Shown one piece after another: positions 18,501-24,495 of a stretch of DNA of 64,000 bases. How positions within the stretch are numbered: position 1 is the stretch's first letter; the number at the start of each line of letters is the position of its first letter. This DNA is from Engelhardtia mirabilis (GTDB lineage Bacteria; Planctomycetota; UBA1135; GCA-002686595): NCBI GenBank assembly GCA_007751255.1, contig CP036296.1:1240001-1304000 (forward strand), read 5' to 3'. The notes beneath the pieces are model-generated. The model saw only the letters and a list, made by a program, of their open reading frames with translations. It had not been told where the DNA came from and did not search any database. The position numbers were made by a program, and so were the translations under genes.

Positions 18501-18968
18501 GACGGCTCCGACGGCGCGGACCCGCTGCTACCCGAGGTCGGCCCCCTCGACCGCGTCCTGCACGACTACTCCGCCCTGGGCCTGTCGCTCGCTTCGCACC
18601 CCATGGCCTTCCTGCGCGAGGAACTCGCCACCCAAGGCGTGATCGCCACCGCCGAACTCGCCGACGAAGAGCGCCTCGCCCACGGCACCCCGTGCAGCGT
18701 TGCCGGCCTGGTCCTCGTCCGCCAACGCCCGGCGACGGCATCGGGCGTCGTCTTCATCACCTTGGAGGACGAAGGCGGCGTCGCCAACCTGATCGTCCGC
18801 CCCAAAGTCTTCGAAGCCAACCGCGCAGCCGCGCGGCACGGCACGGTGATCCTGGCGAGGGGCACGGTCGAACGCGCCGGCTCGGTCGTCCACGTCCTCG
18901 CCAAGGAACTCGAATGCCTCGACGACCGCCTGATGGCTCTGGCCTCGCAGTCGCGGGACTTTCACTGA
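15552..18968 (+). CDS. dnaE2: Error-prone DNA polymerase III alpha-like subunit (DnaE2/ImuC)
   Basis: 1138 residues from the ATG at 15552 (GGGGAG upstream); an upstream ATG at 15519 is possible. The N-terminal PHP domain begins YAELEVSSNFTFLAGASHPEE, the hallmark opening of DnaE2. The polymerase active-site Asp pair lies in PPDIDVDFEHERREE (about residue 425-440), and the tail has the OB-fold stretch SGVVFITLEDEGGVANLIV. It lacks the long C-terminal tau-binding region of replicative DnaE. In other bacteria DnaE2 works with ImuA/ImuB in SOS-induced translesion mutagenesis; neither partner is in this window. No LexA-like operator was recognised upstream. It directly precedes, on the same strand, the first DGR target gene with only a ~60-150 base spacer. 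Confidence 0.95.
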   Translation: MPPEQPAPKLVQHPRQRFREGSERVALGARRRAARAYAELEVSSNFTFLAGASHPEELVQRASELGQAAIGITDTNSLAGVVRGHVAAKELGFAYRVGCRLTFDRDGDPDLAPDGPGDRPASVLVYPTDLASYGSLCRLLTLGKRRATKGSCSLGRADLMDHACGLLAICVPPTVAGHAQPPDAAFARLVTDLREAFDDDRLSIAARALYGPDDRHHLARLARLSERLAVPLVATGDVHYHARERRELQDVLTCIRHGCTLDAAGLRLFPNAERHLKPPEAMGRLFEPYPQALDRSLEIAERAGGFSLDQLSYDYPHEVVDEGCTPMQSLIARTFEGAAERYPGGLPDKVRANIEHEFELIRDLGYAPYFLTVYDLVRFARSRGILCQGRGAAANSAVCYCLGVTSVDPARIDLLFERFVSKERGEPPDIDVDFEHERREEVIQYLYAKYGRERCGLTAVVITYRSRSAIREVGKVVGLSLDLIDRLAKDVDWWHEEVGREERVRAMGLDPAEPTLRRTFQLVGELLGFPRHLSQHVGGFVMTEGLLSELVPIENAAMEDRTVIEWDKDDIEALGILKVDVLALGMLTCVQKAFDLVDAAGGSARAGRPLALHTVPAEDPEVYDMVCAADTVGVFQIESRAQMTMLPRLRPRCFYDLVIEVAIVRPGPIQGDMVHPYLRRRSGEEPIEYPGPEVERVLGKTLGVPLFQEQAMAMAMVAGGFTPGEADRLRRAMAAWKRKTTKLEEMTAKLKVNLLANGYGADFAERFIRQLHGFSEYGFPESHAASFALIVYVSSWLKRWHPAAFAAALINSQPMGFYAPAQIVTDAREHGVDVRPVDVSFSGVDCRLEGEEPGTPADERRGGSAVRLGLRLVRGLNSADAERIERAVTRRRAARSLEHAAVPFASIEELWRESGASATGLRQLAYADAFASLGLDRQRALWAVRALDERAHDTGGGAPTLWDVYEQEALVDSPSASAAPIASDGSDGADPLLPEVGPLDRVLHDYSALGLSLASHPMAFLREELATQGVIATAELADEERLAHGTPCSVAGLVLVRQRPATASGVVFITLEDEGGVANLIVRPKVFEANRAAARHGTVILARGTVERAGSVVHVLAKELECLDDRLMALASQSRDFH

Positions 18969-19115
18969 GGACGGACGTCCTGCAGGACGGCGCCAAGCGC
19001 GAATCCGCGGCCTGAATGGAAGGCCGGAATGGCCCTTCGCGCCCATGCCGCCGCCCATCTAGGCCCTGGATTCGTGCTCGGCACCGCGCTTTCCGACTAT
19101 CATCCCCTCCTCGCC

Positions 19116-21974
19116 ATGGGGAGGAAGAAGGGAGAGTCCGTAGGGATCGAGGGGGACAAGATCGCATACATCCTCCGGGACCTGACTGTCGGGCACGCGG
19201 AGACGGCGATCGACAGCGCTTGTCGCAGGCCGCCGAAGGGTTGGGAGGTGCGGGACTGCAAGGCCGAGCTCGGTTCCGGCGAGGTCTTCGACGATGTGGT
19301 CCGACCCAATCTTGAGCAGGCCGATCTCGTGGTCGCCTTTGTTGACGAGCCCAACGCGAACGTGGCCTTCGAGCTCGGCTATGTGCGCGGACTCCTCGCC
19401 ACGGCCGTCGGGCCGGGTCGGTTCGCCCTGGCAGTCGGGCGGACTTCAGCTCCCGATTGGGCGCGCGACGCCCCGCCCTACTCGGGTCTCGGGATCAAAT
19501 CCGTTCGGAACGGCGACGAGCTCCGAGACCTGATCTCTAGCGGCGGTGGTGTCGCCTACTCCGAGGGGCCGACGCATGCCGGGGATCGGACGCTCTTCTC
19601 GGCGCCATCGAAGGGGTTCGGGTCGGACTACCGTGGCCACGCTGAAGAAGTAGCGAGAGACTGGGTCCACCCCAGCTCCAGCGGCTGGAACCTCAAGTCG
19701 ATCCATCGACAGTTTGATGGTATCGGGCGCGTGGTCTGGGTCATCAGTGAGTGCGACCCCGATGAGTCGAGTCGCGATGGCATCGCCAACATCCAGGGTG
19801 CGGCTCTGGCAGGCTTCGCTCGGGCGCTGGGCTTGGACATCCAGGTGCTTGGGTCGAACAAGGCTCGTCGAATCGCCGATCTGGCGGGCGAGGTGAGGGT
19901 CTTCCACAACTTGGAGGAGTTCGAGGGACTCCTGCGTTCGTTGGAGGGAGTGTCGCGAGTCCAACCTTCGAGGCCGGCGAGACTGAATCCCGTCGACAGG
20001 ATGCCAGGCCAGCTCGAGTCGCTGATCCAGGACTACGAGCGCCGACGAGCGAAGGGTGAGGACGCTCGCGAGCTGGCGGCGCAGATTCGTGCCGAGAAGC
20101 GCAAGCTCAGGCAGGCTCCGACGCTCCAGCCGAATTACGTCATTGGACGCGACGACCGCTATGCCCTCGAAGAGGTCATCGGTTCTGGGGGATTCGCACA
20201 GGTCTGGCGTGCATGGGATCGTCGCCGGAGTCAGTTCGTCGCGCTGAAAGTTCTGCACGGTCAGCACGCAAGCGACAAGAGCAGGGTCAGGCGCTTTCTG
20301 AGCGGCGCCCGGAAGCAGCAACGCTTGAATCACCCGAACATCGTTCGTGTCCTCGACATCGAGCCTGACGACGAGTCCGGTTGGGTTTTCTTCGCGATGG
20401 AGCTGATCGAGGGGACGGATCTCAAGGCCGCCGTGACCGAGGGCACGGTCGGGCGCGAAGACTCTCTGGCCGCCCTCGAGGACGTGGCGAATGCCTTGGG
20501 CTACGCGAATCGGGACTTCGGAATCGTCCACCGGGACATCAAGCCTGCCAACATCCTCATCGATCGAAACGGTCGAGCCCATCTGAGCGACTTCGATCTG
20601 GTTCATGCTCCCGAGTCCAGCCTCGGCACGATGGTTGGGCAGAGCATGGGGACCTTCGACTTCGGCGCTCCGGAAGTGCTGAACGGCGATGAGAGCACGT
20701 CCCACGCGAGCGACGTCTATTCTCTCGGAATGACGCTCCTCTGGACTCTGTCTCGTGGCAAGCCGATCCGACGAGGAACGGGCGGACAGATCGAGATAGC
20801 GTTCCGAGCGGCAAACCTCTCGCCGCCCGCCGAAGAGGCAATTCGCGCGAGCTTGAGCGACCGCCCAGACGCGAGACCTGCGTCGGCCGAGGACTTGCTC
20901 GCGGCTGTCCTGAATGGCGAGCGTGGCGCGGAGGGCGGAGCGCGGAAGGCCGAGGTCGAAACGCCGCGATTCAGTCGTCGTACCGCCCTTGTGGGGCTCG
21001 CGTCGGTCGGCGCGATCGGGTTGTCGATCGTGGGAGCCAAGCTTGCAAAAGGGGGGAGCGACGATCTCGATTCGATTCAGCGTCCTTTCGTAGAGGGAGA
21101 GTGGGATGGGGTCGACCTCGCGCGGCTGCTGAACCGACTTCGTCAGAGCGGCGTGGAGGACGAGTCGTTGAGAGGGAAGGTGCTCGACCAAGTCGCAGCG
21201 GATGTGGCCACCGAAGATCTCGGCCAACGGATGTACGCCCTCGAGGTCTCGGGCGTGGGCGTCGATCGCGAGGCGTTCTTCCGCCGCTGTGGGCGTTGGC
21301 CGTCAAGTGGTGCCCCGAATCCGCCGACGATGGTGCGAGTTCCGCCGAGTGGTGACACAACGGTGTCGTTCCAGATGGGGAGCCCCGACGGGATCGGATA
21401 CAGCGACGAACGTCCGCAGCGCCAGGTGACCCTTTCGGCCTACGCGATTGCCGAAGCGCCGACCACTGAGGCTGAGTTCGCCCGGTTCGACCGCGCGAGG
21501 GGCGCGGTGGGCTCGAAGTTGCCCGTGGCGGGGGTCTCGTGGTGGGAGGCCTGGCTCTACGCACGCTGGGTGGGGGGGCGCCTGCCCACGGAAGCGGAAT
21601 GGGAGTGCGCGGCGCGCGCGGGAACCAATGGACTCTGGTCTCACGGCAACGACGAGGCGGAGCTCGGCGTGTATGCGTGGTTCTCTGGGAACTCCGAGAG
21701 CCGCCGGCACGACGTCGGCACGCGGAAGGCCAACCCCTGGGGTCTCCACGATATGCACGGGAACGTTTGGGAGTGGTGCATGGACTGGTTCGGCGAGTAC
21801 GACGGAGCCGAGACGGAGGATCCGTCGGGGCCCGCCGCCGGCGCCCGCCGCGTCCTGCGCGGCGGCTCCTCCTGGTACGGCGCGGCCGGCTGCCGCTCGG
21901 CCTTCCGCCTCTGGTACTGGCCCTGGTGGCGCATCGGCCTCGTCGGCTTCCGCGTCGTCCTCCCCAGCTCTTGA
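19116..21974 (+). CDS. DGR target 1: TIR/NDT-like effector - Ser/Thr kinase - membrane segment - FGE-type variable domain
   Basis: 952 residues from the ATG at 19116, chosen because the N-terminus then aligns with the two NACHT targets; an upstream ATG at 19029 with GGAAGG is possible. Domains: (1) ~15-100, Rossmannoid effector with ADLVVAFVDEPNANVAFELG, the N-x-x-F-E-L-G signature of TIR-like and nucleoside-deoxyribosyltransferase-like folds; (2) ~150-270, a second related fold lacking that Glu; (3) ~348-595, Hanks-type kinase with IGSGGFAQVW, VALKVL, VHRDIKPANIL and APEVL, but DFD instead of DFG; (4) ~615-645, SRRTALVGLASVGAIG, a hydrophobic segment with a Tat-like twin Arg; (5) ~663-952, FGE-sulfatase fold (GVSWWEAWLYARW, GNVWEWCMDW) ending in VR1. 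Inference: ligand binding by the diversified domain controls kinase and effector. Convergent with the RT gene. Confidence 0.88.
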   Translation: MGRKKGESVGIEGDKIAYILRDLTVGHAETAIDSACRRPPKGWEVRDCKAELGSGEVFDDVVRPNLEQADLVVAFVDEPNANVAFELGYVRGLLATAVGPGRFALAVGRTSAPDWARDAPPYSGLGIKSVRNGDELRDLISSGGGVAYSEGPTHAGDRTLFSAPSKGFGSDYRGHAEEVARDWVHPSSSGWNLKSIHRQFDGIGRVVWVISECDPDESSRDGIANIQGAALAGFARALGLDIQVLGSNKARRIADLAGEVRVFHNLEEFEGLLRSLEGVSRVQPSRPARLNPVDRMPGQLESLIQDYERRRAKGEDARELAAQIRAEKRKLRQAPTLQPNYVIGRDDRYALEEVIGSGGFAQVWRAWDRRRSQFVALKVLHGQHASDKSRVRRFLSGARKQQRLNHPNIVRVLDIEPDDESGWVFFAMELIEGTDLKAAVTEGTVGREDSLAALEDVANALGYANRDFGIVHRDIKPANILIDRNGRAHLSDFDLVHAPESSLGTMVGQSMGTFDFGAPEVLNGDESTSHASDVYSLGMTLLWTLSRGKPIRRGTGGQIEIAFRAANLSPPAEEAIRASLSDRPDARPASAEDLLAAVLNGERGAEGGARKAEVETPRFSRRTALVGLASVGAIGLSIVGAKLAKGGSDDLDSIQRPFVEGEWDGVDLARLLNRLRQSGVEDESLRGKVLDQVAADVATEDLGQRMYALEVSGVGVDREAFFRRCGRWPSSGAPNPPTMVRVPPSGDTTVSFQMGSPDGIGYSDERPQRQVTLSAYAIAEAPTTEAEFARFDRARGAVGSKLPVAGVSWWEAWLYARWVGGRLPTEAEWECAARAGTNGLWSHGNDEAELGVYAWFSGNSESRRHDVGTRKANPWGLHDMHGNVWEWCMDWFGEYDGAETEDPSGPAAGARRVLRGGSSWYGAAGCRSAFRLWYWPWWRIGLVGFRVVLPSS
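21840..21968 (+). repeat. DGR variable repeat VR1
   Basis: 129 bases aligning without gaps to the TR. 18 positions differ, and every one is an adenine in the TR coding strand (for example AAC to TAC, GGC, CTC or ATC; AGG to TGG; TAC to TTC). Cytosine, guanine and thymine positions are all identical. It encodes the last residues of target 1, with the final GC-rich 27 bases (from GTCGGCTTCC to CCCCAGC) identical in TR and all VRs, as expected for the initiation-of-mutagenic-homing end. Confidence 0.96.
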
Positions 21975-22005
21975 CCTTGTCCTTGTTCTTGATGTGTCCG
22001 ATCGG

Positions 22006-22019
22006 CGGCGGATTCGCCG
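22006..22019 (+). promoter_or_regulatory. VR1 downstream hairpin (homing cruciform)
   Basis: CGGCG-GATT-CGCCG: five-base-pair GC stem with a four-base loop, about 30 bases after the stop codon of target 1. Flanking bases extend it with one mismatch (TCG before, CGA after). The same stem follows VR2 and VR3 at the same distance. Known DGRs use a short GC hairpin downstream of VR to boost target-site recognition; it could also assist termination between the convergent genes. Confidence 0.75.
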
Positions 22020-22078
22020 GCGACGGCGGTATGGCGTCATGAGCGGCGAAGTGGCGTCCGGCCAGTGCACCCCCCCCC

Positions 22079-23089
22079 TCACCAGCCCATCTGGTCCCCC
22101 AGTCGAGACGCGAGACTGTCCTCCCAGGCGACGGTCGTCTCGCCGTGCACCGGTCCCCAGGCTTCCCGCGCCGCGGCGGCGGACAGGCGGCGGAGGGCCT
22201 CGGCGCTCGGCGCGATGCCGCCGTGCGTGATCCGGGCGCCCAGGCCGTGGAGCGCGCCTGCACAGGAGCGGACGCGCGCGTGGGGGACCTTCAGGCGCAG
22301 GTGGCGCTCGCGCTCGAGCCAGTCGCTCGAGTCCTCGCGGATCGCTTCCAGCCGTCTGCGGTCGTCGCCGAACAGGAACAGGTCGTCGACGTAGCGCACG
22401 TAGCCGCCCACGCGCACCTCGCGCTGGAGCCAGTGGTCGAATTCCCCCAGGACCACGTGCGCCGCGAGGACTTGGCTCGTCGCCGCGCCGATCGGGAGGC
22501 CGCGTCCCGCGGGGGGCCAGGCTCGGTCCATGCGGGCGAAGCGGCGCAGGTCGGACCGATCGTAGAAGCCCGCTCCCGCGTCGAGGACGTGCTCGATGAC
22601 CGAGAGGAACGGCCGGTCGCGGATTCGGCGGGCGAGGAGCTCGCGCAGGAGCTCGAGGTCGATGCTGGGGAAGTAGCTCCGCAGGTCCAGGTGCACGAAC
22701 CAGTGCCGGCGCCGCAGGTGCCGAAGCAGGGCCAGGCGCGCGCGATGCGTGCCCCCGCCCGGTCGGCAGGCGAAGCTGGCGGGGCTCGCGCTGGGCAGGA
22801 ACACCCGCTCCAGCAGGCGTGCGAGGGCGTGCAGGACCAGTCGGTCCTCGAGGGGCGAGTAGGCGATCACGCGCGGCTTGGGGTCGCGGATGCAGAGCGC
22901 TCGGAACGGTCCGGGCCTCCAACGACCCGCTCGCAGGCGCGTCAGGAGCGCGCGGACGCAGGCTTCGCGCGTGAGCAGGAAGCGCGCCACCTGAGGCCGA
23001 CGCCGACGCCCGCGGACCGCGTCGTCGACCGCGGCCTCGAACCAGGCGCGGTTGGTCAGGTCCGCGAAGAGGCCGCCGACGGACTTCAT
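22079..23089 (-). CDS. DGR reverse transcriptase
   Basis: 336 residues from the ATG at 23089, the first Met downstream of the TR; the frame stays open further upstream but that part runs through the TR and is probably not translated. The catalytic motif is GGYVRYVDDLFLFGD (Asp pair near residue 234). The LPIGAATSQ motif (~197-205) is the form specific to DGR reverse transcriptases, where retrons and group II introns have a QG-type motif. Earlier motifs HWFVHLDLRSYFPSID supply the first catalytic Asp. Family role: copies the TR RNA into cDNA with errors at adenines, which then replaces VR. The TR-to-start spacer is about 150 bases, comparable to well-studied DGRs. No maturase/X domain or endonuclease is attached. 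Confidence 0.96.
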   Translation of the reverse strand: MKSVGGLFADLTNRAWFEAAVDDAVRGRRRRPQVARFLLTREACVRALLTRLRAGRWRPGPFRALCIRDPKPRVIAYSPLEDRLVLHALARLLERVFLPSASPASFACRPGGGTHRARLALLRHLRRRHWFVHLDLRSYFPSIDLELLRELLARRIRDRPFLSVIEHVLDAGAGFYDRSDLRRFARMDRAWPPAGRGLPIGAATSQVLAAHVVLGEFDHWLQREVRVGGYVRYVDDLFLFGDDRRRLEAIREDSSDWLERERHLRLKVPHARVRSCAGALHGLGARITHGGIAPSAEALRRLSAAAAREAWGPVHGETTVAWEDSLASRLGDQMGW

Positions 23090-23189
23090 CGCGGGCCGTG
23101 GAAGGGGACCCCGCCGCCGTTTGCCGCGCGGGGCGGTGACCAGGGGGCGGGGTCGTGCCGGCGCGGGGGCCGGCCGGGCTCGGGCCTGC

Positions 23190-23768
23190 TCACTTCGATC
23201 CCCGGGACGCGGCCGTGGGCCGCCGCCGGTCGACGCGGGCTGGGGAGGACGACGCGGAAGCCGACGTTGTCGTTGCGCCTCCAGGGCCTGTTCCTGTTGC
23301 GGTAGGCCGAGCGGCAGTTGTCCGCGTCGTTCCAGTAGGAGCCGCCGCGCAGGACGCGGTGGGCGCCTCTTGGGCCCGAAGCCCTGTTCGATCGCTCGCT
23401 CGGCCGCGTCCGCGAGCAGTCGCCCGCCGCCACCCACCGACCATGCGGCCGAGCTCGTCCGTGGAGTCGAGGACGTACCGCGCCCGGTGAGCCTCGAAGG
23501 TCCCGACGGCGCCGGCCACGCGCGCGTGGATGCGGAGGCGCACCAGGCGGCGGTCGAGGGCGCGCAGGGTTCGGCGTCGCTCGCCGGGGAGCAGCAGCGC
23601 CACGGCCACGTCGGCGCACGCGTCGCGGGCAAGGGTGGCGACCTCGCTCCAGGCGTCGTGGGCCGGGCCGTCGCCCGCCTGCGCGCTCCGCTCGGCGCAC
23701 CACACCGCGAGGTCCAGGGCGAGGACGTAGGCCGGCGCCTCGGCGCGCTCGGCGTCCGGGGCGGTCAT
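23190..23768 (-). CDS. avd: DGR accessory variability determinant (Avd-like helical bundle)
   Basis: 192 residues. Residues ~10-115 are almost all helix (LALDLAVWCAERSAQ, WSEVATLARDACADVAVALLLPG, RALDRRLVRLRIHARVAG, RARYVLDSTDELGRM), the layout of Avd/23S-intervening-sequence four-helix proteins of about 120-130 residues, which form a basic pentamer that binds the RT and template RNA. Its ATG overlaps the stop of the upstream HTH gene (ATGA), so translation is likely coupled. Beyond residue ~120 the frame runs straight across the TR in a different reading frame, giving an Arg/Thr-rich tail with no sign of selection; the functional protein may end earlier or simply tolerate the tail. A paralogue lies at 48326. 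Confidence 0.8.
   Translation of the reverse strand: MTAPDAERAEAPAYVLALDLAVWCAERSAQAGDGPAHDAWSEVATLARDACADVAVALLLPGERRRTLRALDRRLVRLRIHARVAGAVGTFEAHRARYVLDSTDELGRMVGGWRRATARGRGRASDRTGLRAQEAPTASCAAAPTGTTRTTAARPTATGTGPGGATTTSASASSSPARVDRRRPTAASRGSK
23239..23367 (-). repeat. DGR template repeat (TR)
   Basis: 129 bases, read leftward, matching all three VRs. The coding strand has 22 adenines, mostly in AAC codons (six), with GAC, TAC and AGG making up the rest; AAC-rich templates maximise amino-acid reach. In the target frame it would encode GGSYWNDADNC followed by RNRNRPWRRNDNVGF. It lacks the TTGACCT... element that follows every VR, consistent with TR being a donor, not a target. Bounded upstream by a GGCGCC shared with VRs and downstream by CCCCAGC. 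Confidence 0.96.
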
Positions 23769-24349
23769 CGCGCGGCACCCCGACGCTCGTCGAGGCGCTC
23801 GCTCCAGCGCACCAGCCCGCCGAGAGAGGGCAGCACGACCTGCTCGAGGCGATCGACCCAGGCGCCACCGGGACCGTCGCCCTGCGTATCGGGCTGGATC
23901 GCGAGGCGCGCCACCGCGCGGGAGAGGTGCAGGCGTGCGTCGAGGAACCCGTCGCGCTTGCGGTCACCCGCCCACTCGTGGGCGCCCCGGGCCAGGGCAT
24001 CGAGGGCGCGGTCGAGGCAAGTGAGAACGCACGCAAGCGACCCATCCGTGCCCGCGGCGATCTCCCGCCGCAGCGCGACGGTGGCGGCGAAAGGCTCGAG
24101 GTCGAGGGCCGAGCGCCGACGCTTGCCGCCCAGCGCGCTGGCCAAGGCGCCGTCCACGCTGTCGCGGACGCGCCGGGCGCGGGCGAAGACCGCCGAGCGC
24201 TGGTCCTCGGTCAGGGGCAGGTCCGCCCGCCGCACCGTCCAGCGCCCACCGACCTTGCTGCCGCGCAGGTCGCCGCGGCGAAGGCGGTCGCGCAGGGTGC
24301 GCTCGTTGACGTCCATCAAGAGCGCCGCTTCGCGCAGGGTTAGGTCCAT
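23765..24349 (-). CDS. HTH-helical-domain fusion upstream of Avd
   Basis: 194 residues, start fixed by a strong GAGGAGGAG a few bases upstream. Residues 1-45 (LTLREAALLMDVNERTLRDRL, then GGRWTVRRADLPL) form a MerR/excisionase-type helix-turn-helix with a short wing. Residues ~55-190 are helical (SAVFARARRVRDSVDGALAS, LACVLTCLDRALDALARGAHEW, ARLHLSRAVARLAIQ), in size and pattern like an Avd-type bundle. It is the first gene after target 2 and overlaps avd by four bases. Possible roles: autoregulator of the avd-TR-RT unit, or an Avd partner that recruits the complex to DNA. Either is inference; the fold assignment of the second half rests on helix pattern only. Confidence 0.7.
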   Translation of the reverse strand: MDLTLREAALLMDVNERTLRDRLRRGDLRGSKVGGRWTVRRADLPLTEDQRSAVFARARRVRDSVDGALASALGGKRRRSALDLEPFAATVALRREIAAGTDGSLACVLTCLDRALDALARGAHEWAGDRKRDGFLDARLHLSRAVARLAIQPDTQGDGPGGAWVDRLEQVVLPSLGGLVRWSERLDERRGAAR

Positions 24350-24450
24350 CGCTCTCCTCCTCTCGGGTTGCAGGTGAGGGAGCGGACGGGCGGTGGGGGC
24401 GTGCGTGAAAGGACGTTTGGCGGATCTCGCCGGCGGGATTCAGTCATCCC

Positions 24451-24464
24451 CGGCGGATCCGCCG
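24451..24464 (-). promoter_or_regulatory. VR2 downstream hairpin (homing cruciform)
   Basis: CGGCG-GATC-CGCCG, same stem as after VR1 and VR3, about 30 bases after the stop codon of target 2 and inside the leader of the HTH-avd-RT unit. Confidence 0.75.
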
Positions 24465-24495
24465 CCGATCGGACACATCAAGAACAAGGACGAGG

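Noticed and set aside
22079-23089. Retron or group II intron reverse transcriptase
   Set aside because: The RT has the IGxxxSQ form typical of DGRs, lacks a maturase domain, and sits with TR, VRs and Avd. No msr/msd or intron RNA structure was seen.
23220-23370. TR as a fourth variable gene fragment, since it reads as an FGE tail
   Set aside because: It has no upstream FGE domain in that frame, lacks the post-VR element and hairpin, and is the adenine-rich partner in every comparison, so it is the template.
22079-23632. A longer RT protein, or an Avd-RT fusion, because the RT frame is open up to 23632
   Set aside because: The extension crosses the TR in a frame giving Arg/Pro-rich sequence with no RT N-terminal features. 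The ATG at 23089 gives a normal DGR RT length and leaves the TR as non-coding template.
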